Shown piece by piece: positions 17,105-25,808 of a stretch of DNA of 64,000 nt. Made by a program: the position numbers and the translations under genes. The notes under the pieces were generated by a model that made no database searches, was not told the DNA's origin, and was given only the letters and a program-made list of their open reading frames with translations. The DNA comes from Rahnella laticis. GTDB lineage: Bacteria; Pseudomonadota; Gammaproteobacteria; Enterobacterales; Enterobacteriaceae. Position 1 is the stretch's first letter; the number at the start of each line of letters is the position of its first letter. Location of the stretch: the NCBI RefSeq assembly GCF_015644585.1, contig NZ_JADOBI010000012.1:92662-156661 (forward strand). Reading direction: 5' to 3'.

Positions 17105-18184
17105 GTGTTCGCTATAAAATCACCGCAAACCTATCACCATCAGCCGGGGCTGCGTGCCCGCACCGGCGAACTTCTTGCCGTTCATTCGAATGAAATCGCC
17201 ATTATCACCAGCCCGAAAGCCTGGCAGGCGGTGAATCCGCAGCTGGAAAACAGCCTGCGTGAGGCGGGGATCCGCTGGCAGGTGAATTTTCTGACCACCG
17301 AATGCACCGATGCCGCGATCGAAACACATCTCAACGCCGTGCGGGCGCAAAACGCCACGCTGGTGCTGGGTATCGGCGGCGGACGCGTGCTGGACTGCGC
17401 GAAAGCTATCGCGAATCTGATTGATGACATTGTGCTGGTGACGCTGCCGACAGTGGCCGCCACCTGCGCCGCCTGGTCGCCGGTCAGCATTATTTACAAC
17501 GCGCACGGCGGACACGTCCGCAGCCAGCCGTTATCGCGTATGCCGCTGATGGTGCTGGTGGACAGCGAAGTCATCGCGCAAAACGACGTGCGTTATCTGA
17601 AAGCGGGCATCGTGGATGCACTGGCGAAATGGTACGAATTCCGGCCGTATAAACAGAAAAGCGACGACAGCCTGGCGCTGAATCTCAAGATTCAGGCGGC
17701 AAAACTGGCGGTGGAAACCTTTGAGAAATATGGCGCACAGGCATTGCTTGATAACGTCCGCCATGAAGTGACCCCGGCGCTGATTAAAGTGATCGACGCC
17801 AATATCGCGGCGGCGGGTATGGCCAACAGCATGCGCGATGAAACGCCTGCACCGGGCGTGGCGCACGCCATTCACAACCGTTTTACCCATCAGCCTGAAC
17901 TGCACGACTGGCTGCACGGCGAGAAAGTCGGTTTCGGTTTGCTGGTGCAGTCGCTGATGGAAAGTGACAACGGCGAACCGGAGCCGGACCTGCTGGCGCT
18001 GCTGCGGCAGTACGATGCGCCGCTGGCGCTGCCGGAATTCAACGGTAACCGCGATGAAATCCTTTCATCTATTGCCCGTGAAGTGAAGTTCTCCGCCGAA
18101 AACGCGGCGCGCCTGCCGTTTTCCATGGCCGCTGAACACATCGAAAAAGCCCTGCGGGCGACAGAAAATCAACATTATTCTTAG
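17105..18184 (+). CDS. HcxA-like iron-dependent dehydrogenase (glycerol dehydrogenase family)
   Basis: Group III metal-dependent alcohol dehydrogenase family protein of 359 residues, close in pattern to E. coli HcxA (YbdH), which reduces 2-oxo acids to 2-hydroxy acids. The NAD(P) motif is LVLGIGGGRVLDCAKA. The blocks PTVAATCAAWSPVSIIYN and KAGIVDALAKWYE supply the metal ligand Asp, and HAIHNRFT and LHGEKVGFG supply histidines. Translation starts at GTG with an AGGG site. It is followed ten bases later by the monooxygenase gene. Oxidative cleavage of S-(2-succino)cysteine yields oxaloacetate, so reduction of a 2-oxo acid fits, but this is inference. E. coli ybdH is likewise close to an aminotransferase gene (ybdL). 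Confidence 0.85.
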   Translation: MFAIKSPQTYHHQPGLRARTGELLAVHSNEIAIITSPKAWQAVNPQLENSLREAGIRWQVNFLTTECTDAAIETHLNAVRAQNATLVLGIGGGRVLDCAKAIANLIDDIVLVTLPTVAATCAAWSPVSIIYNAHGGHVRSQPLSRMPLMVLVDSEVIAQNDVRYLKAGIVDALAKWYEFRPYKQKSDDSLALNLKIQAAKLAVETFEKYGAQALLDNVRHEVTPALIKVIDANIAAAGMANSMRDETPAPGVAHAIHNRFTHQPELHDWLHGEKVGFGLLVQSLMESDNGEPEPDLLALLRQYDAPLALPEFNGNRDEILSSIAREVKFSAENAARLPFSMAAEHIEKALRATENQHYS

Positions 18185-18193
18185 GAACATTTC

Positions 18194-19498
18194 ATGACTT
18201 CTTCTTCAGAAAACACCAGAAAGCTGCGCCTCGGCCTGTTTGTTCAACCGCTTGGGCATCACGTCAGCGGCTGGCGCTTAACCGAAAAGCTCGGTTCGCC
18301 AACGGACGTTGAATGGCTGACATGGATCGCCAAAAAAGCCGAAGAAGGCAAGTTCGATATGTTCTTCATCGGTGACGCGCTGGCGACCAGCGTTTACCGC
18401 CTGCCTTCTACCATGGCGCGCCTCGAGCCGCTGACGTTGCTGGCGGCGCTGGCAGTGCAGACCCGTCACATCGGGCTGGCGGCGACCGCATCGACCACAT
18501 TTACCGATCCGTTTAATCTGGCGCGCAGCTTTTCGTCGCTGGATCACATCAGTCATGGCCGGGCGGCGTGGAACGTGGTGACGTCGTTTTCCACCGACGT
18601 GGCACGCAATTTCAGTCGTGAAGATATGCCGATGCACGCCGAGCGTTACGCCGTGGCGCACGAGTTTCTCGACGTGGCATTTAAGTTGTGGGAAGGCTGG
18701 CAGGAAGGCGCCGTCGCGCCGGATAAAGACAGCGGCCAGTATTTCGTGAATGAAAAAATTCAGCCGGTTAATCATCGCGGGAAATATTTCCAGGTGCAGG
18801 GGCCGCTGAATATCACCCGTTCACCGCAGGGACGTCCGGTGATTATCGAGGCCGGTTCTTCCGCTGACGGCCAGAAGCTGGCGGCCGCCACCGCTGAAGT
18901 GGTGTTTACCGCCGCCGCAACGTTGGAAGAAGCGCAGACGTTTTACCGTTCGCAGAAACAGCAGGTGAAAGACGCAGGGCGCAATCCGGATCATGTGCTG
19001 ATCCTGCCTGGCGTGATGCCGATCGTGGGGCGCACGCGGGAAGAAGCGCGTGAAACCTGGCGTGAACTCAATTCACTGGTGGATATCGATAACGGCATTC
19101 GTCAGCTTTCGACCCGCTTTAATATGGATCTCAGCCCGTTCCCGCTCGACGGCCCGGTGCCGGATGTGCCAGCCGGAGAAGGCAATCAGAGCCGTGTGAA
19201 ACTGCTGACGGATCTGGCATACCGCGAGAATCTGACCTTGCGTGAACTGGCTGCGATTGCTGCCGGTTCACGCGGGCATCGCGTGCTGGTGGGAACCGCT
19301 GAAGACATCGCCGATGATTTCCAGCACTGGCTGGAGCAGGGCGGTGCGGACGGTTTCAATATTATGCCCGCCATCATGCCGGAGCAGCTTTCGCTGTTTG
19401 TCGAGCTGGTGATCCCTGAATTACGCCGTCGCGGGTTGTTCCGCGAAGAGTATGAATTCAGCACATTGCGCGAAAACCTGGGTTTGCCCGCGCTCTGA
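18194..19498 (+). CDS. NtaA-family FMN-dependent monooxygenase (YxeK-like)
   Basis: Flavin-dependent monooxygenase of 434 residues, homologous to the protein at 791-2131. It shows LRLGLFVQPLGHHVSGWR, LDHISHGRAAWNVVTSF and [20 protein letters not shown]. In Bacillus, YxeK oxidises the C-S bond of N-acetyl-S-(2-succino)cysteine using FMNH2, giving oxaloacetate and N-acetylcysteine. With the acetyltransferase, deacetylase and YxeMNO-like importer nearby, the same reaction is the best guess here. Shine-Dalgarno AGGAA. No flavin reductase is encoded in the window, so reduced FMN must come from elsewhere. Confidence 0.9.
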   Translation: MTSSSENTRKLRLGLFVQPLGHHVSGWRLTEKLGSPTDVEWLTWIAKKAEEGKFDMFFIGDALATSVYRLPSTMARLEPLTLLAALAVQTRHIGLAATASTTFTDPFNLARSFSSLDHISHGRAAWNVVTSFSTDVARNFSREDMPMHAERYAVAHEFLDVAFKLWEGWQEGAVAPDKDSGQYFVNEKIQPVNHRGKYFQVQGPLNITRSPQGRPVIIEAGSSADGQKLAAATAEVVFTAAATLEEAQTFYRSQKQQVKDAGRNPDHVLILPGVMPIVGRTREEARETWRELNSLVDIDNGIRQLSTRFNMDLSPFPLDGPVPDVPAGEGNQSRVKLLTDLAYRENLTLRELAAIAAGSRGHRVLVGTAEDIADDFQHWLEQGGADGFNIMPAIMPEQLSLFVELVIPELRRRGLFREEYEFSTLRENLGLPAL

Positions 19499-19513
19499 TA
19501 TAAGGATAACGGT

Positions 19514-20725
19514 ATGACGATTTCGTTGTCACAGCGCGTGCAACGCGTTTCGCTTTCCGCCAACGCGGCGGCAAAGCAGCGCACTAATGATCTGAAAAAG
19601 GCCGGTGTCGATATTCTGGATCTCACCACCGGTGAACCGGATTTCGATACGCCGGAGCACATCAAGCAGGCGGCGTATGAGGCGATTGCACGCGGCGAGA
19701 CCAAATATACGCCAACGCCCGGAATACGGGCGCTGCGTGAGGCGGTACAGCGCAAATTGCAGCAGGAAAACCGCCTGGAATTTGGCATCGACAACCTGAT
19801 GATTGCCAACGGCGCGAAGCAGGTCATTTTCAACGCGTTTGCGGCGACGTTAAACGACGGCGATGAAGTGATTGTGCCGGTGCCGTACTGGCCGACGTTC
19901 CCGGACAGCGTGCGTTTTAACGGCGGCACGCCGGTGTTTGTGGAATGCCATCTGGAGCAGGGTTATAAGCTTTCACCGGCGCAACTGGCGGCCAGCATTA
20001 CGCCGCGCACGCGCTGGCTGGTGCTCAATCATCCGGGGAATCCGAGCGGTGCGGTGTATTCAGCGCAAGAATTACAGGTGCTGGCGGATGTGTTGCGCGC
20101 GCATCCGCAGGTGCTGGTGATGCTCGACGATTTGTATGAACACATTCTGTTTGATGGCCGCGAACACCGTAATTTGCTGAACGTGGCAGGCGATTTTCAG
20201 GCGCGCAGTTTGCTGGTCGGCGGCGTCTCTAAAACCTACGCCATGACCGGCTGGCGCATCGGTTTCGGGGCCGGGCCAAAAGAACTGATTACCGCGATGA
20301 CCGTGGTGCAGTCGCAAATCAGTTCGGGCGCAAGTTCTGTCAGCCAGGCCGCGGCGCTGGCGGCGTACACCGGCGGGCTGGATTTCCTCGTCCCCCAGGT
20401 GGCGGCCTATCAGCAGCGGCGTGATGACATCACAGGCATCCTTTCCGCCGTTGACGGGCTGGAACTGTTACAGCCACAGGGCGGTTTCTTCGTCTTCTGC
20501 CGCTGTGCGGGGCTGATCGGGCGTTACCGTCCGGGCGGCGCGAAAATCGAAAATGAAGCCGACGTGATGGACTATCTGTTAGAAAACGGCGTCTCCGGCG
20601 TGGGCGGCAGTGCGTATGGTTTGTCGCCATACTTCCGGCTGTCGATTGCCACAGACAACGCCACGGTGATTGAGGCCGGGCGGCGTATTGCGGCGGCGTG
20701 CGGACGGTTAAGCCCGGTGTTTTAG
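19514..20725 (+). CDS. PLP-dependent aminotransferase, class I (aspartate-type)
   Basis: Fold-type I aminotransferase of 403 residues. The Schiff-base lysine is Lys240 in GGVSKTYAMTGWRIGFG, Asn/Pro of NHPGNPSG is at 172-179, and the substrate-carboxylate arginine is Arg375 in PYFRLS. The N-terminal ILDLTTGEPDFDTPEHI is typical of the Ib subgroup that includes rhizobial aspartate aminotransferases. It is the last gene of the plus operon, 15 bases after the monooxygenase. It could convert oxaloacetate released by C-S cleavage to aspartate, or act on a keto acid derived from the importer's substrate. E. coli YbdL plays a comparable side role next to HcxA. Substrate not determined from sequence. 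Confidence 0.88.
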   Translation: MTISLSQRVQRVSLSANAAAKQRTNDLKKAGVDILDLTTGEPDFDTPEHIKQAAYEAIARGETKYTPTPGIRALREAVQRKLQQENRLEFGIDNLMIANGAKQVIFNAFAATLNDGDEVIVPVPYWPTFPDSVRFNGGTPVFVECHLEQGYKLSPAQLAASITPRTRWLVLNHPGNPSGAVYSAQELQVLADVLRAHPQVLVMLDDLYEHILFDGREHRNLLNVAGDFQARSLLVGGVSKTYAMTGWRIGFGAGPKELITAMTVVQSQISSGASSVSQAAALAAYTGGLDFLVPQVAAYQQRRDDITGILSAVDGLELLQPQGGFFVFCRCAGLIGRYRPGGAKIENEADVMDYLLENGVSGVGGSAYGLSPYFRLSIATDNATVIEAGRRIAAACGRLSPVF

Positions 20726-20770
20726 CCCGGTAACCCTGTGGGTTGGCCGCCTGTGCGGGGGGGCGTCATG

Positions 20771-21053
20771 TTTAAGTTCAAGGTCAAGGTCAAGGTCGTG
20801 GGCGTCGGCCCACACCGACTTGGGGGGCGGCCTATCGCCGCCACCCCCCAAGACCCCCCGGGCTCTTAACTGCGCGCTGCCGCTGGCTGGCTAAGTTTCA
20901 GCAGCCACCGTTATTGCCGCGAAAACTTGCCGCTGCGCGGTTCCCTTGCTCGGTTTCGAGCCTCAGGTCTCGAAACACTTCGCTCGGCAAGCTTTCTGAA
21001 AGCGGCCACTGGCTATGTAATTCAGCAAGCTTTCTGAGAGTGGCTCGAGGCTT
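20771..21053 (+). repeat. Dispersed repeat, copy C-plus (left arm)
   Basis: Begins with a TTCAAGGTCAAGGTCAAGG run, passes a palindromic GGGGGGCGGCCTATCGCCGCC stretch, then the shared body (GCTCTTAACTGCGCGCTGCC, TTATTGCCGCGAAAACTTG, CTGCGCGGTTCCC) and ends in CTTTCTGAAAGCGGCC, with a second partial end nearby at 21030-21053. The inverted partner is at 21115-21381. Confidence 0.8.
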
Positions 21054-21114
21054 ATCTGAATTCAACGGCATTATTTAACTAACAGTCAGCGGCAAGGTTG
21101 CGAACTAAAAAGCC

Positions 21115-21381
21115 TCTGGCCGCTTTCAAAACGACGTTGAGTGAGTGGTGAGAAACGGCGAGAGTCTGTTTTCGAGCAGGTTCGAGCCCGAAGCGAAAGT
21201 ACCGCGCAGCGGCGGCGTTTGCGGCAATAGCCGGAGTTGCTGAAACATACTTTACAAGCGATAGCGCGCAGTTAAAAAGACGTGGAGATTCCAAAGAGGC
21301 CCCGTCCTGGGCCTCTTTGGTCGGTTTCGGCGCTGTGAGTTAAGCGATCACAGTTATTGAGAAACCGAAATTTTCTCGATC
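21115..21381 (-). repeat. Dispersed repeat, copy C-minus (right arm)
   Basis: Starts GCCGCTTTCAAAACGACGTT and includes GTTTTCGAGCAGGTTCGAGCC, GCAATAGCCGGAGTTGC, and the outer motif GAGAAACCGAAA...TTTCTCGATC at 21359-21381. It is nearly the same as the copies at 466 and 39168. An ORF reads through on the minus strand (21079-21294), and similar ORFs exist in other copies, but frame and ends are not kept. Confidence 0.8.
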
Positions 21382-21500
21382 AAGCCATCAATGCAATTGA
21401 GAAACCGAAACTTTCTCGTTCTGAGAATTCAGCCCCTCACTGCTAGTGAGAAACCGAAACTTCCTCGATCCCGCCATCACTGCAAGTGAAAAAAACCAAA
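21359..21500 (+). repeat. Short tandem array of the repeat's outer motif
   Basis: The 23-base outer motif of the repeat family (GAGAAACCGAAA plus TTTCTCGATC, itself an imperfect GAGAAA/TTTCTC palindrome) occurs three times, at 21359-21381, 21399-21420 and 21448-21470, with a decayed fourth near 21487. Spacing is 40 then 49 bases. Each is preceded by a short (C)A(A/G)TTGA or CTAGTGA lead. This suggests the outer motif can multiply on its own. Confidence 0.75.
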
Positions 21501-21517
21501 TTTCATAAAAGCGTCAC
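21500..21517 (+). promoter_or_regulatory. Probable Pho box upstream of the phosphoesterase-transporter operon
   Basis: ATTTCATAAAAGCGTCAC matches the PhoB consensus CTGTCATAWAWCTGTCAC at 14 of 18 positions, with both repeats in register. It lies 50 bases before the ATPase start at 21567, in the position of a Pho-regulon -35 element; a TAGGTT -10 candidate follows at 21528-21533. It supports phosphate-starvation control and a start downstream of the ATG at 21534. Confidence 0.65.
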
Positions 21518-21566
21518 TTAACCCCGCTAGGTTATGCCCATCACCGGTCAGAGACGGGCAACGGAC

Positions 21567-22670
21567 ATGAGTTATTTATCACTCCATCACATACACAAAA
21601 CCTGGGGCAATAAAGTTGCGCTCAATGACATCAGCTTTGATGTGGAAGAGGGCGAATTTATTGCACTGCTGGGCCCTTCCGGCTGCGGAAAATCCACCAT
21701 GTTGCGCACGATTGCCGGGCTGGAATCGGCTGACAGCGGAGCGATTTATTTCCAGCAATCCGACGTCACCGCGCTGACGCCGTCACAACGTAAGTTGTCG
21801 ATGGTGTTTCAGTCCTATGCGTTATTTCCACACATGAGCGTGCGGGAAAACCTGCTGTTCGGGCTGCGGGCGCGTGGCGAAGATAAGCGGCAATTTGCTT
21901 CGCGGCTGGCGGATGTCAGCCGGCTGATGGAGCTGGAGCCGCTGCTGGAGAGATTGCCTGCGCAGCTTTCCGGCGGTCAGCAACAGCGCGTGGCGCTCGG
22001 GCGGGCGGTGATCGCCAATAACCGGCTGTGCCTGATGGATGAGCCGCTGTCCAATCTCGACGCCAAACTACGCCAGAGCATGCGCCGCGAAATCCGGGCG
22101 ATTCAGAAAAAACTCGGCCTGACGATGGTGTACGTCACCCACGATCAGACCGAAGCGATGAGCATGGCGGACAAAATCATTCTGCTTAATGACGGGCGCA
22201 TCGAACAGCACGACACGCCGGACAATCTCTACAACAACCCGGAAAGCATTTTTGCGGCGCAATTTATCGGTGCGCCGCCGATGAATATCCTGCCGCTGTC
22301 GCGTCGCGGTGAACATCATTATCTCGCCGCTATGCCGGTTCCGGTGGTGGAAATGCCGGGTGACGCCTCGCTCAGCCTCGGGCTTCGCGCTGAAGATATT
22401 GAGCTGACCGATGCCACGCAGGCCGGGCTGACGGCGCAGGTGATCAGCCACGAATATATGGGTGCCGATACGCTGGTGGTGTGTTCCATCGCCGGTGCCG
22501 CAGAGCCGCTGACCGTAAAAGTGGCCGGTATGAAGCGTTTTGCCGAAGGCCAGCCGGTCGGGTTGCAATGGCTGACCAGCGCACAATATTTTTTCTTCAC
22601 GACGGGCGGAAAACGCTGTTATGACGCGGAGGAATTTTGTTTGCCCTCCGGCCAGAGAGTCGCCGTCTGA
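21567..22670 (+). CDS. ABC transporter ATP-binding protein, UgpC/MalK type
   Basis: ATPase of 367 residues from the carbohydrate/phospho-compound CUT1 group. Walker A is GPSGCGKST, the signature LSGGQQQRVALGRA, Walker B LCLMDEPLSNLD, and the switch region VTHDQTEAM. A C-terminal OB-type regulatory domain (about residues 235-367) is present, as in UgpC and MalK. I use the start at 21567 (MSYLSLHH, family-like). The ATG 33 bases upstream would fall in the -10 region of the proposed Pho promoter. First gene of a five-gene operon with a binding protein, two permeases and a phosphoesterase. Phosphorylated alcohols or phosphodiesters are the likely cargo. Confidence 0.9.
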   Translation: MSYLSLHHIHKTWGNKVALNDISFDVEEGEFIALLGPSGCGKSTMLRTIAGLESADSGAIYFQQSDVTALTPSQRKLSMVFQSYALFPHMSVRENLLFGLRARGEDKRQFASRLADVSRLMELEPLLERLPAQLSGGQQQRVALGRAVIANNRLCLMDEPLSNLDAKLRQSMRREIRAIQKKLGLTMVYVTHDQTEAMSMADKIILLNDGRIEQHDTPDNLYNNPESIFAAQFIGAPPMNILPLSRRGEHHYLAAMPVPVVEMPGDASLSLGLRAEDIELTDATQAGLTAQVISHEYMGADTLVVCSIAGAAEPLTVKVAGMKRFAEGQPVGLQWLTSAQYFFFTTGGKRCYDAEEFCLPSGQRVAV

Positions 22671-22734
22671 CGGCCATTTATCGTCGTGAATTCATTTTTC
22701 TACACTTACAACAACACTTGCCGAAGGGAAAATC

Positions 22735-24015
22735 ATGTCAATTGTTCATCGCTTTTCACGCCTTGCTACCGCTGTTTTGCTGATCACCGGAACCTCTGCT
22801 TTTGCGGCGGATCCGGTGAAATTGCAGATGTACTACCCGATTGCCGTGGGCGGAAAAATCAGCCATACGGTCGATACGCTGGTGGAAGATTTTCAGAAAA
22901 CGCACCCGGATATCAGTATTCAGCCGGTGTATACCGGGGATTATGCAACGACGGTAACGAAAGCGCTGACGGCGTTTCGCGGAGGCAACGCGCCGCAAAT
23001 GGCGGTGATCGGTGACATTGAGGCCTATTCCCTGATTGATGCGGGCGCGATCGTGCCGGTGAGCGATCTCGCTAATGACGCGGAAGGGAAAAAGTGGATC
23101 GACGGCTTCTATCCGGCCTTTATCCGTCACATTCAGGACAAAGTCTGGAGCATTCCATTCCAGCGTTCGACGGTGGTGTTGTACTGGAACAAACAGGCGT
23201 TTGAGAAAGCGGGTCTGAACGGCGATACGCCTCCGGCCAACTGGCAGCAGGTAGTGGATTTCGGTAAAAAACTGGTGGTGCGTGACGGCAGCGACGTTAA
23301 ACAATGGGGCATCGAAATCCCCTCCACACCAAACGGTTACTGGAATTTCCAGGGCATCGCCGCCACCAACGGCAGCCATCTCGATAACGGCAAAGGCACC
23401 GCCGTCACGTTTGACACGCCAGCCAACGTGGAAGCGCTGCAATGGCTGACGGATCTGGCGCAGAAAGACGCGGTTTCCCCGAAAGGCGCGATTGCCTGGG
23501 GCACCACGCCGCAGGATTTCATCGACGGCAAAACGGCCATGATGGTGACCACCACCGGCAACCTGACGACGGTGCGTGACAACGCGAAATTCCCGTTCGG
23601 CGTAGCGATGCTGCCGGAGAAAACCCAGCGCGGTAGCCCGACCGGCGGCGGCAATCTGTATGTGTTCAAAAACGCGACGCCTGAGCAGCAGAAAGCGGCG
23701 ATGGAATTTATCCGCTGGGTTTCTGCTCCGGAACAGGCGGCGCGCTGGAGCATCGCGACCGGTTATGTTGCGACGTCGCCTGCCGCGTGGGAAACACCGG
23801 TGATGCAGGATTACGTGAAACAGGTTCCGCAGGCGCTGGTGGCGCGTGAGCAGCTGAAATACTCACAGCCGGAACTCTCGACGTACAACAGCGTGCAGAT
23901 TCAGGAGCTGATGAACCATGCGATTGAAGCGGCGGTGACGCAGGCGAAAACGCCAGCCGACGCGCTCAGTTCTGCACAAAAACAGGCGGACCGTCTGTTG
24001 AAACCGTATCAGTAA
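22735..24015 (+). CDS. Extracellular solute-binding protein, family 1 (UgpB-like)
   Basis: Periplasmic binding protein of 426 residues with a signal peptide (MSIVHRFSRLATAVLLITGTS..., cleavage near SAFA-ADP). The mature part has KLQMYYPIAVGGKISHTVDTL, FQKTHPDISIQPVYTGDYATT and the PTGGGNLYVFKNATPEQQKAA segment that is characteristic of glycerol-3-phosphate-binding UgpB and relatives. It captures the ligand for the two permeases downstream. The ligand is inferred to carry phosphate because the operon ends in a metallophosphoesterase and starts behind a probable Pho box. Shine-Dalgarno AAGGGAAA. Confidence 0.88.
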   Translation: MSIVHRFSRLATAVLLITGTSAFAADPVKLQMYYPIAVGGKISHTVDTLVEDFQKTHPDISIQPVYTGDYATTVTKALTAFRGGNAPQMAVIGDIEAYSLIDAGAIVPVSDLANDAEGKKWIDGFYPAFIRHIQDKVWSIPFQRSTVVLYWNKQAFEKAGLNGDTPPANWQQVVDFGKKLVVRDGSDVKQWGIEIPSTPNGYWNFQGIAATNGSHLDNGKGTAVTFDTPANVEALQWLTDLAQKDAVSPKGAIAWGTTPQDFIDGKTAMMVTTTGNLTTVRDNAKFPFGVAMLPEKTQRGSPTGGGNLYVFKNATPEQQKAAMEFIRWVSAPEQAARWSIATGYVATSPAAWETPVMQDYVKQVPQALVAREQLKYSQPELSTYNSVQIQELMNHAIEAAVTQAKTPADALSSAQKQADRLLKPYQ

Positions 24016-24024
24016 GGCTCGCGG

Positions 24025-24948
24025 ATGAGCATTCCTCACAGCACGCTTCACGCTGTTGCCCCGGCAGCCCGCACACGCGGGTTGTCTTTGCAGATTTACG
24101 GTTATCTGCTGATTTTGCCCGCGCTCTGTTTTTTGCTGCTGTTTACCCACTATCCGGCGCTGGCAACGATTTGGGAAAGCGTGTTCAGCGCCGCCCGTAA
24201 CGGGCATCCGGCGCAGTTTGTCGGGCTGGATAACTACCGGGCGCTGCTTGATGACGACACGTTTATGCTGTCGCTGCGCAACAATCTGCTTTATGCGGTG
24301 ATCACCATTCCGCTGTCGGTCGCGCTGGCGCTGATGATGGCGCTGGCGGTCAACCGCCGTTTGCGCGGTAACGCCATGGTTCGCGCAGCGTTTTTTATCC
24401 CTTCATTATTGCCAATGGTGGCGATCGCCAATCTCTGGCTGTTTTTCTATACACCGCAGCTCGGGTTGCTTAACAAACTGATGGCGCTGTTTTCGCTGCC
24501 CGCCGTGAACTGGCTCGGCGAACCGGGGACCGCGCTTTACAGCCTGATGGTGGTTTCCGTCTGGCGCGAAGCCGGGTTCTTTATGATTTTTTATCTCGCG
24601 GCGTTACAGCAAATCGATCCGCGTCTGGCTGAGGCGGCAGAAATAGAAGGGGCGTCGCGCCGCTACTTTTTCCGTCGCGTGCAGTGGCCGCTGCTGATGC
24701 CGACCACGCTGTTTATTCTGATCAATGCGTCTATGAACGCCTTCCGCATCGTCGATCAGGTGATTGCGATGACCAACGGCGGGCCAAATAACAGCACCAG
24801 TCTGCTGCTGTTTTATATCTACCGCACCGCGTTCAGCTACTGGGATTTGCCGTACGCCTCGGCGATGACCGTGGTGTTGCTGGCGATTCTTGCCACGATT
24901 GCGCTGATCAAATTCAATTTGCTGGATAAAAGGACGCACTATCAATGA
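24025..24948 (+). CDS. ABC transporter permease, UgpA-like
   Basis: Inner-membrane permease of 307 residues with six predicted spans. The CUT1 inner-membrane loop is EAAEIEGASRRYFFRRVQWPLLMPT, carrying the EAA motif that docks on the ATPase. A short N-terminal cytoplasmic segment precedes the first span (about 27-47). It starts nine bases after the binding-protein stop and overlaps the second permease by four bases (ATGA). Confidence 0.9.
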   Translation: MSIPHSTLHAVAPAARTRGLSLQIYGYLLILPALCFLLLFTHYPALATIWESVFSAARNGHPAQFVGLDNYRALLDDDTFMLSLRNNLLYAVITIPLSVALALMMALAVNRRLRGNAMVRAAFFIPSLLPMVAIANLWLFFYTPQLGLLNKLMALFSLPAVNWLGEPGTALYSLMVVSVWREAGFFMIFYLAALQQIDPRLAEAAEIEGASRRYFFRRVQWPLLMPTTLFILINASMNAFRIVDQVIAMTNGGPNNSTSLLLFYIYRTAFSYWDLPYASAMTVVLLAILATIALIKFNLLDKRTHYQ

Positions 24949-25790
24949 GCAGCCTGACGATGACGTTAACGCCGGTGCGGACGTTTTCCGCAGGCCGTTT
25001 GTGCCTGAATATTGCCATCTGGCTGGCGGCGTTTTTGTGGTTTTTGCCGGTGCTGGTGTCAGTCTGGGTCGCGATTCATCCGGCATCTGAACAGGGGAGC
25101 TTTTCCCTGTTTGCGCCGCTGACTTTTCAGAATTTTATCAACGCCTGGCAAGCCGCGCCGTTCGGGCGCTATTTTCTCAATACCACGCTGCTGGTGCTGA
25201 TGATTGTGGTGTGCCAGCTGGTTTTAGCGACGCTCGCCGCCTACGCGCTGGTACGGTTTAAACTTAAAGGCGCGGGGATCATTTTTGCGCTGGTGCTGTT
25301 GCAACTGATGATCAGCCCCGACGTTCTGATCCTCAATAACTACAAAACGATCGGCGCGTTCGGCCTGCGCGACAGTTTGCTCGGGATAGCGCTGCCGTAT
25401 TTCGCCTCGGCGTTTGCCATTTTCCTGCTGCGCCAGACGTTCCGGAGCATTCCGCTGGTGCTCGAAGAAGCCGCGATTGTGGAAGGTGCCAGCCGTTTTT
25501 ACATTCTGCGCAAAATCTATATCCCGCTGGCGAAACCGGTATACGTGGCGTTTGCGCTGGTGTCGGTAAGCTTTCACTGGAACGATTTCCTCTGGCCGCT
25601 GGTGATTACCGATTCGGTAAAAGTGCGGCCGATTACCGTCGGGCTTCAGCTGTTTTCCGCGCCGGAACAGGGCGTGCAGTGGGCGCTTATCGGCGCGGCA
25701 ACGCTGATGACGGTGCTGCCGTTATTGGCTTTATTCCTTATTTTTCAACGTCAGTTCGTTCAATCCTTTATGCGGGCTGGGATTCGTTAA
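24945..25790 (+). CDS. ABC transporter permease, UgpE-like
   Basis: Second permease of the heterodimeric channel, 281 residues, six predicted spans. The EAA loop is LEEAAIVEGASRFYILRKIYIPLAKP. The WNDFLWPLVIT segment before the last spans is typical of UgpE/MalG-type subunits. Translationally coupled to the first permease. It is followed 18 bases later by the phosphoesterase gene. Confidence 0.9.
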   Translation: MSSLTMTLTPVRTFSAGRLCLNIAIWLAAFLWFLPVLVSVWVAIHPASEQGSFSLFAPLTFQNFINAWQAAPFGRYFLNTTLLVLMIVVCQLVLATLAAYALVRFKLKGAGIIFALVLLQLMISPDVLILNNYKTIGAFGLRDSLLGIALPYFASAFAIFLLRQTFRSIPLVLEEAAIVEGASRFYILRKIYIPLAKPVYVAFALVSVSFHWNDFLWPLVITDSVKVRPITVGLQLFSAPEQGVQWALIGAATLMTVLPLLALFLIFQRQFVQSFMRAGIR

Positions 25791-25808
25791 GAACAACCGG
25801 AGCATCTT

